A stretch of 64,000 nt of DNA from Mucilaginibacter oryzae (GCF_003148845.1 NZ_QGHA01000009.1:62001-126000); one strand, 5' to 3'. Positions 46,001 to 54,327 are shown, counted from the stretch's first letter. Made by a program: numbers and translations. Notes: generated by a model from the letters alone, not told the origin.

Positions 46001-46159
46001 GGCGAAACAACTTTAGAGAGCCGCGATATTCAATACTCGATGCAGATACTGGGTGGCCTGGTTGAGTTTACCAAACAATTCAAATCGCCTTTGTATGGCA
46101 AATTCTCCGCGCAGCTAAGCGTTTATGAAAAGAAGTTCGGGATGAGTGAAAAAAAATAA
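43025..46159 (+). CDS. DUF2723 membrane protein (GT117-type glycosyltransferase family)
   Basis: 1044 aa. The N-terminal ~350 residues are multi-helical and carry the DUF2723 hallmark TLEPSSSFWDCGEFIACIYRLQVAHQPGAPLF, with an Asp-Cys-Gly-Glu core in the first periplasmic loop as in GT-C O-mannosyltransferases. More helices lie at about 530-650 and a soluble C-terminal domain with TPR-like helices at 650-1044. Family members in Bacteroidota are assigned to GT117 and probably transfer sugars from a lipid carrier to exported proteins. Stand-alone, with terminator at 46182. Confidence 0.92.
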   Translation: MNYKKLNNIFGWAAFAIATITYILTLEPSSSFWDCGEFIACIYRLQVAHQPGAPLFTIIGKVFTLLSMGDNTRVAYWANMASALASGATIMFLFWTITALAKKLLVKTQEQLNVTNLILILGAGMVGALAYAWSDTFWFSAVESEVYAQSSLCTAVVFWAILKWDAHADEPHADKWIVFIAYVMGLSIGIHLLNLLVIPAIGLVIYFRRAKNVTTQGTIGAFAVSIVALGFVLWGVIQFTVKGAAFSDLLFVNTLGMGFGSGAIVFFILVILVIVAGIYYTTNPVKPAIIVAPVCFALALGISAGIVGLIVGIGILALLEYIVKIREKRFALNTVLVCLAFILFGYSSFVMIVVRAKANPNLNNSDPENAFALNSYLNRDQYGDTPLLYGQFFDSEAVSQTEGANIYRRGETKYEVAGKKLNTVYDRNTVFPRMFSDKPGHPQFYREWTGLGETEHPTFGSNINFFAKWQINQMYTRYFLWNFAGRANDLDGQSLGTGADGEWISGLNFNRPLPYSVTQSKSYNRLFFLPLIIGLFGAVFHFMRNQRDAGIVLILFFFTGLAIVLYLNQDPLQPRERDYAYAGSFYAFAIWIGLGVIGLADIISKKINARLGAIIATAVCMVAAPLLMANQEWDDHDRSTKLTPHDMAYNYLNSCAPNAILFTYGDNDTYPLWYLQEVENVRPDVRIVNLSLLGTDWYIRGMKNKMNESAPLPISMSNDQFKPGVRDVIYFNDQKIPGSSELKDVFEFITSDKKEAMAEYNNGEFANFLPTNKFKLTVNADEVVKTGTVAEADKAKIAPEMDWTFQGRYVTKDVLAMMDILAHNNWKRPIYFAITVPNSNMIGLDKYMYNEGFAYRLLPMKPDTAIAPLEAANTGKMYDNMMNKYKWGNMKNASYLDHESLTMFYPLITRLYSTLADDLMKQGKADSARKVLKRYDDVMPATINSLEIAVRKYYMIDNAYKLNNIQLGNKIATQVNDYVTNLLDYNYALYQKGETTLESRDIQYSMQILGGLVEFTKQFKSPLYGKFSAQLSVYEKKFGMSEKK

Positions 46160-46181
46160 CTCCTTAAATTGAGCTATTGAA

Positions 46182-46210
46182 AATGCCCGCCGGTCGCGGG
46201 CATTTTTTTT
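46182..46210 (+). terminator. Terminator after the DUF2723 gene
   Basis: Perfect 9-bp stem AATGCCCGC / GCGGGCATT with loop CGGTC, followed by a run of T. Confidence 0.9.
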
Positions 46211-46266
46211 GGTTTAAATTCCGGCTATAACAACTACGCCATGGTTTAAACCGCATAGGAAATACT

Positions 46267-47877
46267 CTACCCGTCATTTTCAATTTTATATCCCGGCTTT
46301 TTATATCCTTCGGCAACGTAGTTTTCAGGAATCTGGATATGGCTGCCATCGCGCACGGCCGTAAAGTGCGGCGACATGATCTCTACGCCTGCTTCATTAA
46401 ATTTATCCTGTATATTCTGGTGCAGCCGCGAATAAATCAGGGCCATTTTACCTGCCTGGTTGGTATAGGCGTTTACCTGGTAGGTAACGTTAAAATCATT
46501 CAGCGCGGTTTGCAGCACAAATGGCGCGGGTTCGGTTAAAATACCTTCGGTGGCATTGGCCGCGCTGATCAGCAAATCATAAACCGTTTGCCAGGGCGCG
46601 TCATAACCTATGGTTACACTGGTATTTAATATCAGGCCGAGCGTTTGCGATGACGAACTGTAGTTAACCGTAGCGCCATTTAAAATGGTAGCGTTGGGCA
46701 CCGTTATATCCTCGTTTTTAATAGTGCGCACACGGGTAACCAGCAGGTTTTTCTCCATCACATCGCCGGTAATTTCGCCAACTTTAATGCGGTCGCCAAT
46801 TTTAAAGGGGCGCATATAGGTAAGCACAATGCCGGATACCATGTTGGATATGGCCGATGATGAACCCAATGAAAACAGCACGCCAATAAACACGGTAACA
46901 CCCTGAAAAACCTTGGATTGCGAACCCGGCAGGTAAGGAAATATCACCACAAACATAAAGGCGTACATCAATACCCTGATAATATTGTAAGTGGGAATAG
47001 CCCATTCGGGGTAAAACCCATTCAGGGTGATGGCGCCGTTCTCAATTTCACGGGCCAGGAATTTCACCAGTTTTACTACATAGCGGGTTACAAAATAAAT
47101 AACGGTTATGGTAAGCAAATTGGGTATAAAATGGACCACGGCCAGCAGGATATCCTTAAGCGGATCCACCACAAACCCTATCAACTGTACGGCAAAAGGT
47201 TTTGACGACGGGAAAATATAAAACAACACCGGCAGCGCCAGGTAAACCAACAGCAGGATAATGAGCAGCCTTACCAGTTTTATCAAATTGTTAATAAAGG
47301 GCAAAAGGCGGTGCGCGTAACCAACCGGCGCGCCTTTAGCTGCAAGTTTTTCCATACGGCTTTCCCAGGCCTTAATGGTTCTCAGTCTTATCCACCTGAA
47401 CGCTTTGTTAACACCCCAGATCAGCAAGGCAACCAGGATAATGACCGCTACGGCTTCGAGTATATTGGTAATGATCTGCTTAACGCTGTTATTTTCAAAC
47501 ACATTGCCCAACTTGCGTTTAAGTACAGCCAAATAACTGGCGGCCAGCTGCGGGCGGTCGAGTTCTGAAAATGAGGCATCCTTATCATTAACAGCCATCA
47601 CAATTTCGTTATTATACGAGATAACCGATATCGTGCTATCATTACGGAGGTTTAACGAATCGGGCTTAAAATCAAGCCTGTTAATAAGGGCTTGTATGCG
47701 TGCGGTAACAACCCCTGCCCGCTCCCGGGTATTGAACATGCCCTGGGGCGCATAAAATTTAAACAATGTATCGCCGTTAATAACTACAGGCTCGCCCTGC
47801 GGCAGGGCTGGCTGCTGTATACCAAAAGCGGATATGCTAAATAAAAGGCAAATAAGCAGGTTGTAAATTTTAGGCAT
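46267..47877 (-). CDS. Mechanosensitive ion channel of the MscS family
   Basis: 536 aa with signal peptide (LFSISAFG), an extended periplasmic N-domain (about 20-145), then several transmembrane helices. The pore helix and beta domain follow: VFIGVLFSLGSSSAISNMVSGIVLTYMRPFKIGDRIKVGEITGDV (about 330-380), then VMEKNLLVTRVRTIKNEDITVPNATIL. The C-terminal alpha/beta domain is present. It releases solutes during hypo-osmotic shock. Longer than E. coli MscS because of the exported N-domain. Confidence 0.94.
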   Translation of the reverse strand: MPKIYNLLICLLFSISAFGIQQPALPQGEPVVINGDTLFKFYAPQGMFNTRERAGVVTARIQALINRLDFKPDSLNLRNDSTISVISYNNEIVMAVNDKDASFSELDRPQLAASYLAVLKRKLGNVFENNSVKQIITNILEAVAVIILVALLIWGVNKAFRWIRLRTIKAWESRMEKLAAKGAPVGYAHRLLPFINNLIKLVRLLIILLLVYLALPVLFYIFPSSKPFAVQLIGFVVDPLKDILLAVVHFIPNLLTITVIYFVTRYVVKLVKFLAREIENGAITLNGFYPEWAIPTYNIIRVLMYAFMFVVIFPYLPGSQSKVFQGVTVFIGVLFSLGSSSAISNMVSGIVLTYMRPFKIGDRIKVGEITGDVMEKNLLVTRVRTIKNEDITVPNATILNGATVNYSSSSQTLGLILNTSVTIGYDAPWQTVYDLLISAANATEGILTEPAPFVLQTALNDFNVTYQVNAYTNQAGKMALIYSRLHQNIQDKFNEAGVEIMSPHFTAVRDGSHIQIPENYVAEGYKKPGYKIENDG

Positions 47878-48050
47878 TGGCTGGGTTTTATGTTAAAGCT
47901 AAAAAATATTTGGTTTAAAATTAGCTTTATTAAAACAGGTAAGCAGAACACGCGTTTGGGTAAGCTAACCAGGATCAAGATTAGCTGCCGACAACCACGG
48001 CCGATTCCGGTACAGCGCTTTAGGCTTTACGCCTCAAGCTTTCGGCTCCC

Positions 48051-48377
48051 TCACCCCTCCTGCACCAGGTCGGTACCCAAATCACCGGCAGCATCACTAA
48101 ACAAATCGTTCAGGATAGATTCGATGGTAAGCGAATTGACGTCATCAACATAATGCTCATTACGGGTAATCCAAAGTTCATCGGCATTGATAGCTATGCT
48201 GAACAGCGCTCCCTCGTAAAGCTCCGGCTGCAAAATTTCTATAGCCTCGCCGTTAAGCTCAACCCTGAAATTGATATCGGCCTGGCGCCGCTCATGAAAC
48301 AGCGGGTTTAGTTTTCCCTGCAATAAAAGGTAAAGTTGACTCAGATGGGCAGGGGTATGGAGGGTGATGATTTTCAT
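48051..48377 (-). CDS. Hypothetical protein
   Basis: 108 aa from the ATG at 48377 (MKIITLHTPAHLSQLYLLLQGKLNPLFHERRQADINF). Acidic, no signal or membrane segment. Contains FRVELNGEAIEILQPELYEGALFSIAINADELWITRNE; no family recognised. Divergent from the small secreted protein at 48455 with 77 bp between the starts. An in-frame extension to 48554 exists but runs antisense through the divergent gene. Confidence 0.6.
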   Translation of the reverse strand: MKIITLHTPAHLSQLYLLLQGKLNPLFHERRQADINFRVELNGEAIEILQPELYEGALFSIAINADELWITRNEHYVDDVNSLTIESILNDLFSDAAGDLGTDLVQEG

Positions 48378-48454
48378 ATTTTGGTATATTAGCAATGTAT
48401 TCAATAGTACAAAGCAAACCAAAGTATTGTTTGGGGGGATGGCGTAGCACCGAT

Positions 48455-48853
48455 ATGAAAGCAAATAACAAAAAATATATTTTAATCCCGGTGCTGTGCG
48501 CATGGGTTTGCTGCGCCGGAGCCCAAACTTTGGCCCATCGCGATAGTATAACAAAAACAGCCCGTGCCGATGCCAAACACTTCAGGCTGAAAAAGGCCGT
48601 CTGGAAAAAGTACCGCCACAAACTGCCCTATACGTCCGATTACTTTAAACCAACCGCGGCTGTGGTAAAAGATACAGCCTTGCTGCATGATTCGGTGTAT
48701 GTAGATACCTACCGGCAGGAGGCTTTTAAAACCAACAGGGGCCGCCGCACAGCGGGGCATTACGTACTGTTGGGCGGCGAAATTGTGGTGGGGGTAGCGG
48801 CGGCTTTTATTACCGCCATATTAATTTTTGTAACGCCTAAATTGGGAGGGTAG
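48455..48853 (+). CDS. Small exported protein with C-terminal membrane helix
   Basis: 132 aa from the ATG at 48455 (MKANNKKYILIPVLCAWVCCAGAQ), a signal peptide; the in-frame ATG at 48395 would bury it. Basic middle part (KHFRLKKAVWKKYRHKLPYTSDYF) and a C-terminal transmembrane helix EIVVGVAAAFITAILIFV. Function unknown; probably inner-membrane with a periplasmic segment. Confidence 0.6.
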   Translation: MKANNKKYILIPVLCAWVCCAGAQTLAHRDSITKTARADAKHFRLKKAVWKKYRHKLPYTSDYFKPTAAVVKDTALLHDSVYVDTYRQEAFKTNRGRRTAGHYVLLGGEIVVGVAAAFITAILIFVTPKLGG

Positions 48854-49001
48854 GAGGAGGCTTAAAGCTTAAAGCGGAAGGCCGAAAGCCTTTTCTTAGT
48901 TTTCGACTTGAATAAAATTCGAGCTTTGAGCTTTGAGCCTTCCGCGTTTAGCTTTTAGCCTTGAGTTTTCAGCATTAAACAACATCACCATAAATAAACA
49001 T

Positions 49002-50021
49002 ATGAATTACAAATTATTAGGCCGCTCGGGCCTTAAAGTATCCGAACTGTGCCTTGGCGCTATGGGTTTCGGTACCGAAGGCGGCTGGGGCGCCGACAAA
49101 GACGGCAGCTTTGCCATTATGGACGCCTTTGCCAACGCGGGCGGCAATTTTATTGATACCGCCAATGTGTACAAACTGGGTACCAGCGAAAAGATCATCG
49201 GCGAGTATCTCGAAAATCACGACCGCGATTATTTTGTGCTGGCCACCAAATACACGCTGAAGGATAATACCACCAACCCCAATGCATCGGGTAATAACCG
49301 TAAAAACATGATGCGCAGCGTTGAAGAAAGCCTGAAACGTTTAAAAACCGACTTTATCGACGTGCTGTACCTGCACATCTGGGATAATATCACACCCATT
49401 GATGAAGTGCTGCGCGGCCTGGACGACCTGATTAAACAAGGTAAAGTAACCTATGCGGCCATTAGCGATACCCCTGCCTGGGTGGTATCAAAAGGGAATA
49501 CCCTTGCCGAGCTGATGGGCTGGAGCCAGTTTATAGCCTTACAGGTAGAATACAGCCTGCTGGCCCGCACTGCCGAACGCGAGTTGCTGCCAATGGCCAA
49601 ACATTACGGCATGACGGTTACCCCATGGGCCCCGCTGGCCGGCGGCGCGCTCACCGGCAAATACCTGCGCGGCGAACAGGGCCGGGTAAAGCCCGAAAGT
49701 AACCGCCGGAATGAACGGGCCATCAAAATAACCGAAGCAGTAGTTGAAATAGCGGCCGAACTGGGCGTGTCTGAAAGCCACGTTGCCCTGCAATGGATAA
49801 TGGACCGCGACCTGAGCTGCATCCCGATAGTAGGCGCCACCAAACCGGAGCAGCTTAACGATAACCTTCAAGCGGTACATACCAAACTAAGCCCCGCACA
49901 TATTCAAAAGCTAAACGAGTTAAGCGCTATTGAACTGGGCTTCCCCGGCGATTTTTTTAACGAAGATGCCGTGAAAATGAACAGCTTCGGCGGATTTTAT
50001 GACAGGGTGGAAAAAAGATAA
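49002..50021 (+). CDS. Aldo/keto reductase
   Basis: 339 aa from the ATG at 49002 (MNYKLLGRSGLKVSELCLGAMGFG), a typical AKR start; an earlier in-frame ATG at 48933 reads through repeats. Catalytic tetrad: Asp and Tyr in FIDTANVY, Lys in LATKYT and His in LYLHIWD. NADPH-binding IPIVGATKPEQL is near the C-terminus. Resembles the YajO/YghZ branch that reduces aldehydes and ketones; substrate not assigned. Confidence 0.93.
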   Translation: MNYKLLGRSGLKVSELCLGAMGFGTEGGWGADKDGSFAIMDAFANAGGNFIDTANVYKLGTSEKIIGEYLENHDRDYFVLATKYTLKDNTTNPNASGNNRKNMMRSVEESLKRLKTDFIDVLYLHIWDNITPIDEVLRGLDDLIKQGKVTYAAISDTPAWVVSKGNTLAELMGWSQFIALQVEYSLLARTAERELLPMAKHYGMTVTPWAPLAGGALTGKYLRGEQGRVKPESNRRNERAIKITEAVVEIAAELGVSESHVALQWIMDRDLSCIPIVGATKPEQLNDNLQAVHTKLSPAHIQKLNELSAIELGFPGDFFNEDAVKMNSFGGFYDRVEKR

Positions 50022-50092
50022 AATATATTTTATACCGCTGTTTTTTGATGTAAATTTAGGCGGGGCGACAAGAAAGATCCCGCCTAAACTTT

Positions 50093-50692
50093 ATGAAAAA
50101 AGCCATTATCCTGCTGTTTATTTTATCGGTAGCTTTTACAAAATCACATGCCCAGCAACTGGTTCCCGACGATCAGTTTTCGACCCTTATCGGGTTTTTA
50201 AACGAGGAAAACTGGCCCGGGGCTGCCAAACTATCCGACGACATTTTAAAGAATATTCCCAAAAACAGGCAGGATGATGACGGCCCGGCAGTGGTTAGAT
50301 ACATGCACATTATTGCCGAAGCAGGCCTGATGTATATGGGTAAAGCAACCAAAGAGGAGGCATTGAAAAATGTTGAGGGTTTTACAGGTCACCTCATTAT
50401 TACCCCCTCGCGCTTTGTTGCGCTCAAATATGGGCTTAACCGCATCGTAAGTTCTGAAGATAAACCCGGTAATCTTGGCTCATCCTGTACCAACCGGAAA
50501 GGAACAGATCTGTACACTTCCGAAAGTATAATACTTGCCCAGCCCATTACCGCAGAGGAGTTTAAAACATTTGAAGGTAAACTATTCCGAATAGGTGGGG
50601 TATTAAAGTCAATATCTGTTGCAGGCAGTATGTTGCCGCATTTCAATATCGAGATAAATGAAGCTATTTTGGAGCCCGGTGATAAGGAATAA
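50093..50692 (+). CDS. Secreted protein of unknown function
   Basis: 199 aa, signal peptide cut near residue 20 (TKSHAQ). Contains an alpha-helical region (LIGFLNEENWPGAAKLSDDILKNIP) that looks like a single TPR-like hairpin, then a beta part FKTFEGKLFRIGGVLKSISVAGSMLPHFNIEINEA. The latter resembles an OB-type fold but is not assignable. Follows the aldo/keto reductase by 71 bp on the same strand. Confidence 0.65.
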   Translation: MKKAIILLFILSVAFTKSHAQQLVPDDQFSTLIGFLNEENWPGAAKLSDDILKNIPKNRQDDDGPAVVRYMHIIAEAGLMYMGKATKEEALKNVEGFTGHLIITPSRFVALKYGLNRIVSSEDKPGNLGSSCTNRKGTDLYTSESIILAQPITAEEFKTFEGKLFRIGGVLKSISVAGSMLPHFNIEINEAILEPGDKE

Positions 50693-50735
50693 AATTACCG
50701 GTAGATTTTGATGAGTATGGGGTGTACCGCCTTTA

Positions 50736-51494
50736 TCAAAACCGCTTCAAATAATTCTTACTGATCAACTCGCCATACATGATGCCACTATGCTGATCCA
50801 TGGCAAACCAGGGAGAGCCGTATTGCAGCACCTGGATATTTTGGGCAGGCATAAAACTTTGTGCCAGCAAAAATTGCTTTTGATGGGCGGCATTCTCCGC
50901 CACATCCAGCACAATAAAACAATGCCCCGGCGAGCCGCCCCGGATGAATACGTCGCCGGCTTTAACTTCGTTCGGGTTGGCTACTGTTTTCAACTCTTTT
51001 TGTAAGGATAGTGTACCTGCATAGCTGAATACGAGGTTCATATAGTTTAAAAATGTGGGGTACGAATAATCAGGTTTGGCTTTTAATACCCAATGGTTGT
51101 TTTTATAGCGGTAGCCTTTGGCGTAATGTTCATAATCGCATTTAAAGCCGCCGGTAAAGTTGAAGCTTATTTCGTTATATTTTTTCTGCTGATAGAGGTA
51201 TTCGCCGCGCAGGCGCATTACGGCATCGGCGCATTGCTGCAGGTCCTGGTTGCCAACGCTCATATCAATTACAGCAGCGGTGTAAACGTCGGTTCGGGCA
51301 ATATCGCCTTTGTAGGTTTTGGTGGGTGTACCCGTTGGTTTAAGCGGCAGGGTTTGTAACCAGGCCCCGAAACTGCCGGGAGCAGGGGCTACGCGGTGAT
51401 AACCTTGTGGTACGTTAAACCGCTTCAATACATTATCAGGCGCGGGCGTGCCAATATGCAAAAGCAGGAACAGGCAGGTGATCAGGGTTTTCAT
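50736..51494 (-). CDS. DUF4846 domain secreted protein
   Basis: 252 aa, signal peptide at the N-terminus (ITCLFLLLHIGTP). The DUF4846 core is visible as YHRVAPAPGSFGAWLQTLPLKP, QQCADAVMRLRGEYLY, YMNLVFSYAGTLSLQKEL, GDVFIRGGSPGHCFIVLDVA and QSFMPAQNIQVLQ. The final part resembles a cell-wall or peptidase-like fold (the His in SPGHC could be catalytic), but no activity is known for the family. Its start overlaps the stop of the M23 gene by 4 bp, so the two are translated together. Confidence 0.88.
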   Translation of the reverse strand: MKTLITCLFLLLHIGTPAPDNVLKRFNVPQGYHRVAPAPGSFGAWLQTLPLKPTGTPTKTYKGDIARTDVYTAAVIDMSVGNQDLQQCADAVMRLRGEYLYQQKKYNEISFNFTGGFKCDYEHYAKGYRYKNNHWVLKAKPDYSYPTFLNYMNLVFSYAGTLSLQKELKTVANPNEVKAGDVFIRGGSPGHCFIVLDVAENAAHQKQFLLAQSFMPAQNIQVLQYGSPWFAMDQHSGIMYGELISKNYLKRF

Positions 51495-52216
51495 AAGGTT
51501 TTTGCTTTAAGTAACTGTTGATAAGGGTTAAAAGGTACCGGAACACCATCCACCAGCTTAAATGCCGAAAAATGCAGGTGCGTTGGCGAGCGTTTTTTGT
51601 AGGCATTGTAGCCTGTGCGGCCTACTTCCGCAATTTTATCGCCTTGGTTAACGTGGTAACCTGGTTTCACGAAAATTTGGTTGTTGTGAGCGTAATAGGT
51701 GAATACTTTAGTGGTGGGATGATAGATCCAGATAAACTTTCCGCCGCGCATATTGCTTGTGTTTTCCCACTGGCTGTTGCAGGCAATAACCCAGCCGTCA
51801 TCTACGGCCAATACATCAACCGGTTTTTGGGTTTTATCGTCGATGCAATCCTGGTTACGGTCGGTTATAAAAATATCATGGGCCGGGTGCGCGCCGTGTT
51901 TGTTGCCATCTAAAAATTTATAGCCTTTATCAAAATAGCCATTGCCATGTGTACCCCCTATGGCGCTGCTTTTATAGCCTTTTAGGGGGAACACCCATTG
52001 TGCATGAGGCAAGTATGCTTTATTGCTTACCACCTCGATACTCCAGATCGTTCCTATTATACTTTTAAACTGGCTTTGTGCATCCGCCTTTTTGACGCCA
52101 CCATTTAAAACACTGTTATTAAAATTGTTGAATTTGGTAAATACAGAAGTGTCACTCTGTGCAAAGGCACAGGTGCTTGCTAATAAGAAAGAAAAAAGCA
52201 GGAGTGTTTTTCGCAT
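51491..52216 (-). CDS. M23-family metallopeptidase (exported)
   Basis: 241 aa from the ATG at 52216 (MRKTLLLFSFLLASTCAFAQ), a clean signal peptide. LytM/M23 zinc motifs: HPAHD at 110-114 (HxxxD) and HLH at 213-215, plus the GRTGYNAYKKRSPTHLH segment. Such enzymes cut peptide cross-links of peptidoglycan. The substrate-cleft sequence is divergent from lysostaphin, so cell-wall hydrolysis is inferred. Coupled by an ATGA overlap to the DUF4846 gene downstream. Confidence 0.9.
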   Translation of the reverse strand: MRKTLLLFSFLLASTCAFAQSDTSVFTKFNNFNNSVLNGGVKKADAQSQFKSIIGTIWSIEVVSNKAYLPHAQWVFPLKGYKSSAIGGTHGNGYFDKGYKFLDGNKHGAHPAHDIFITDRNQDCIDDKTQKPVDVLAVDDGWVIACNSQWENTSNMRGGKFIWIYHPTTKVFTYYAHNNQIFVKPGYHVNQGDKIAEVGRTGYNAYKKRSPTHLHFSAFKLVDGVPVPFNPYQQLLKAKTL

Positions 52217-52246
52217 AAGGTTTGTATTGGTGAAATCTATAGCCAC

Positions 52247-52290
52247 CGTCATTGCGAGGTACGAAGCAATCGCGAACTATGTAGGCGGCT
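52247..52290. repeat. Half copy of the CGTCATTGCGAGGTACGAAG element
   Basis: Starts CGTCATTGCGAGGTACG and continues for about 30 bases like one arm of the 40614-40695 element, then diverges in the centre (GAACTATGTAGGCGGCTCTG). The second arm is missing. Part of a 363-bp gene-free interval (52217-52579). Confidence 0.8.
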
Positions 52291-52368
52291 CTGCTGAATA
52301 ACGGTTGGTGCATATACCAGGTAAATCGCTTTTAGAATAGTCATGCTATTTATAAAAATTATATAAAG

Positions 52369-52490
52369 AAATTTTCACACGAATTATCTTTTAAGTCGGA
52401 TACAATTAAACGAATTACACGAATGGTTATTTTCCCGGTATTAAAGTATTCGTGTAATTCGATAATTCGTAACAATTCGTGTGAAAATTT
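52369..52490. repeat. Nested perfect inverted repeats in the 52-kb intergenic gap
   Basis: Outer 17-bp arms AAATTTTCACACGAATT (52369-52385) and its exact complement (52474-52490), and inner 14-bp arms CGAATTACACGAAT (52411-52424) with complement 52448-52461. Together they can form a long branched hairpin. No gene. Confidence 0.85.
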
Positions 52491-52579
52491 TTAAGTTATA
52501 CATGCCGATATTTTGTAACGGGTTAAAAGCGATTTCACTGGTACATATACCTCATATTAACTAAGTAGCCGGGAAAATA

Positions 52580-53157
52580 TTATCCTATCCGGATATCATA
52601 TTTATGAAGTAGCCCCGGCAAGCCATGCAGCGAGAACTTAGCCTTTTTGATCAGGTTATCATCCGGATCGATCACGAAATTATACGACGAACTCAGATCG
52701 GCATTCTTAAGCACCGTGCGGCTGAAAAAGGCGTTTTTTAAATTGCAGTTATTAAACTTACAATCGCTCAGGTCGGCCTCGGTAAAATCGGTTTCCATCA
52801 TGGAGCAATCGGTAAAAACAGCCTTTTTGTTTTTCTTTTTATAGAAAACGGCATTATCCAGAATACAATCCTCAAAATATCCTCAAAATGCACCTCAAAC
52901 AAAAAATCATCGGCTTTACCAAAGTTTACACCGCTTAGCTTACAATGTTTAAAGCGGATGTTTTGCAGGCCGGTGCTGCTTACATCGGTTAGCAGCAGGT
53001 TGCAGGTATCAAACAGGCAATCAACAAAGGTAAAACCATAAAGATGGGCATTGGCCAGATCGCAGTTCAAAAAGCGGCAATTTTCGTAATTACCCTGATT
53101 AAGCTCGCGGTCACTCAGCTTGGTAAAAGTCTGGTCTTCGTAGTAGGCAGATATCAT
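52580..53157 (-). pseudogene. Pentapeptide-repeat protein, frameshifted by an 11-bp tandem duplication
   Basis: Two adjacent frames encode one protein. 53157-52798 gives the N-terminal half, and 52801-52580 the C-terminal half ending GLPGLLHKYDIRIG. The break is an exact tandem repeat of ATCCTCAAAAT (52868-52878 and 52879-52889, plus strand). Removing one copy joins the frames and restores a 188-aa protein with regular A/C-D/N-L-x-x pentapeptide steps (for example FLNCDLANAHLYGF, LSDCKFNNCNLKNAFF). The restored protein resembles Qnr/McbG-like pentapeptide proteins in length. Either a true inactivation, a switchable tract, or an assembly error. Confidence 0.85.
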
Positions 53158-53171
53158 GGGCCAAATCTAAC

Positions 53172-53480
53172 TCAAAAAAACACCTGGTAAATCATGAAAA
53201 GCATACTTGCAGATTGAAGTATATAACAAACCACATTAAACCATTTCAAGCTTTCTTTACTCTTGATGTTTTGCCCGGCCAGGTACAGAAACAATACCAC
53301 GAATATACCGATGACAATATAGTGGCCGGCCGGGCTTTTCAAACCGGTATTTAAATCGGGCGCTGTGCTGAAATAATTGTACGTAAAAAGAAACAAGGAA
53401 ACTATCCAATAAACCCAGAATGGTGTGGCATTTATTGTAGCCATACGTGCGGCCGGTAAAGGGGTATCTTCGGTTGTCAT
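53172..53480 (-). CDS. Small multi-pass membrane protein
   Basis: 102 aa from the ATG at 53480 (MTTEDTPLPAARMATINATPFWVYWIVSLFLFTYNYF). Three hydrophobic helices: about 16-33, 46-65 and 80-101. The longer open frame upstream to 53681 reads into the decayed accA 3' copy and is not part of this gene. No family recognised; adjacent to the broken pentapeptide gene downstream. Confidence 0.65.
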   Translation of the reverse strand: MTTEDTPLPAARMATINATPFWVYWIVSLFLFTYNYFSTAPDLNTGLKSPAGHYIVIGIFVVLFLYLAGQNIKSKESLKWFNVVCYILQSASMLFMIYQVFF

Positions 53481-53546
53481 GATAAGATAGTTTAAGGTTG
53501 TATAAAGATAAGGAACAGGATTGTTGTTAGCACGTTGATATAAAAT

Positions 53547-53695
53547 AAAAAGAGCCGCCCCATGAGCAGCTCTCTCAAATATCAACAAGCAATGGTTATT
53601 CGTTAACCACACCCATCTGGCAAACTTGTCGATCCGCTCGGCAACCAGTTCGTCGATGTTTCGCTCTTTAAGGGTTTTCAAATCTTTAAGTAATT
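53547..53695 (-). pseudogene. Decayed duplicate of the accA 3' end and terminator
   Basis: 149 bp that copies 54329-54477 (end of accA with its terminator). The six substitutions in the coding part before the frameshift are all synonymous third-position changes. A 1-base deletion (GCAAACTTG for GCAAAACTTG on the plus strand) shifts the frame. The terminator hairpin AGAGCCGC / GCAGCTCT at 53551-53573 is retained. It lies 630 bp downstream of real accA, with one gene of opposite strand between the copies. Confidence 0.9.
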
Positions 53696-53802
53696 TAGCG
53701 TATAGTCGTTATTTTATAGTACATAGGCTTTTTTTAACGAAATTCTAAAATGCAAACGAAGCCTTGTAGTGCCATGCCCGTAGAATAGTCAAACCAAAAA
53801 GT

Positions 53803-54213
53803 ATGAAAAAACTTAAATATTTTTTAACGATCATGATCAGCTTCGGCCTGGTTATAACCGCTATATGGAGCCAGGCGCAGGAATTGCCATTAGCCTCTAT
53901 CCCGCCAAAGGACAGTTTAATAAAATATATAGGGACAAGGCAAAATGTTATTGGCAAAATTTACGGTGGAAAATACCTCGACAAGCATCAACTCACTTTA
54001 CTTTACCTTGGCGCATCCAACCGCAACCAGGTACTTACAATAGTTATAAAGGGGGATGACCGGAATAAGTTCCGTCAGGCCCCGGAAGTACTGTTTAAAG
54101 ACAAGGTGGTGGTGGTTAAAGGTATTACTTCCACTTATGAAGGAAAGCTTCAAATAGTGGTATCCGACACCAGCCAGATAGCTATAACCGGAAAAGTTAG
54201 AAGAAATTATTAA
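53803..54213 (+). CDS. Exported OB-fold protein between two accA 3' copies
   Basis: 136 aa, signal peptide near residue 25 (IWSQAQE). The mature part reads as an OB-fold: NVIGKIYGGKYLDKHQLTLLYLGA, QVLTIVIKGDDRNKFRQAPEVLFKDKVVVVKGI and YEGKLQIVVSDTSQI, the pattern of extracytoplasmic nucleic-acid- or oligosaccharide-binding OB proteins. The gene is enclosed by direct repeats of the accA end. Its role is unknown and the location suggests it arrived with the duplication. Confidence 0.7.
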   Translation: MKKLKYFLTIMISFGLVITAIWSQAQELPLASIPPKDSLIKYIGTRQNVIGKIYGGKYLDKHQLTLLYLGASNRNQVLTIVIKGDDRNKFRQAPEVLFKDKVVVVKGITSTYEGKLQIVVSDTSQIAITGKVRRNY

Positions 54214-54327
54214 AGCAAAGGATGTTAATACAATAAAAGATGCTTCAAACCATTGCAAAGCATGTAAATAATACATATTGACCACAAGCTTAACGAATAA
54301 ATTTATCGTTAGCATACAGCTATAAAC

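Noticed and set aside
48850..48960. Possible attenuator upstream of the aldo/keto reductase
   Set aside because: The repeated AAGCTTAAAGC and GCTTTGAGC words are loosely palindromic but form no stable terminator-antiterminator pair.
53481..53681. Extension of the 53172 membrane protein to 53681
   Set aside because: It reads from the decayed accA copy (LKTLKERNIDELV) by way of a non-ATG start and a frameshifted tail; the ATG at 53480 is the better start.
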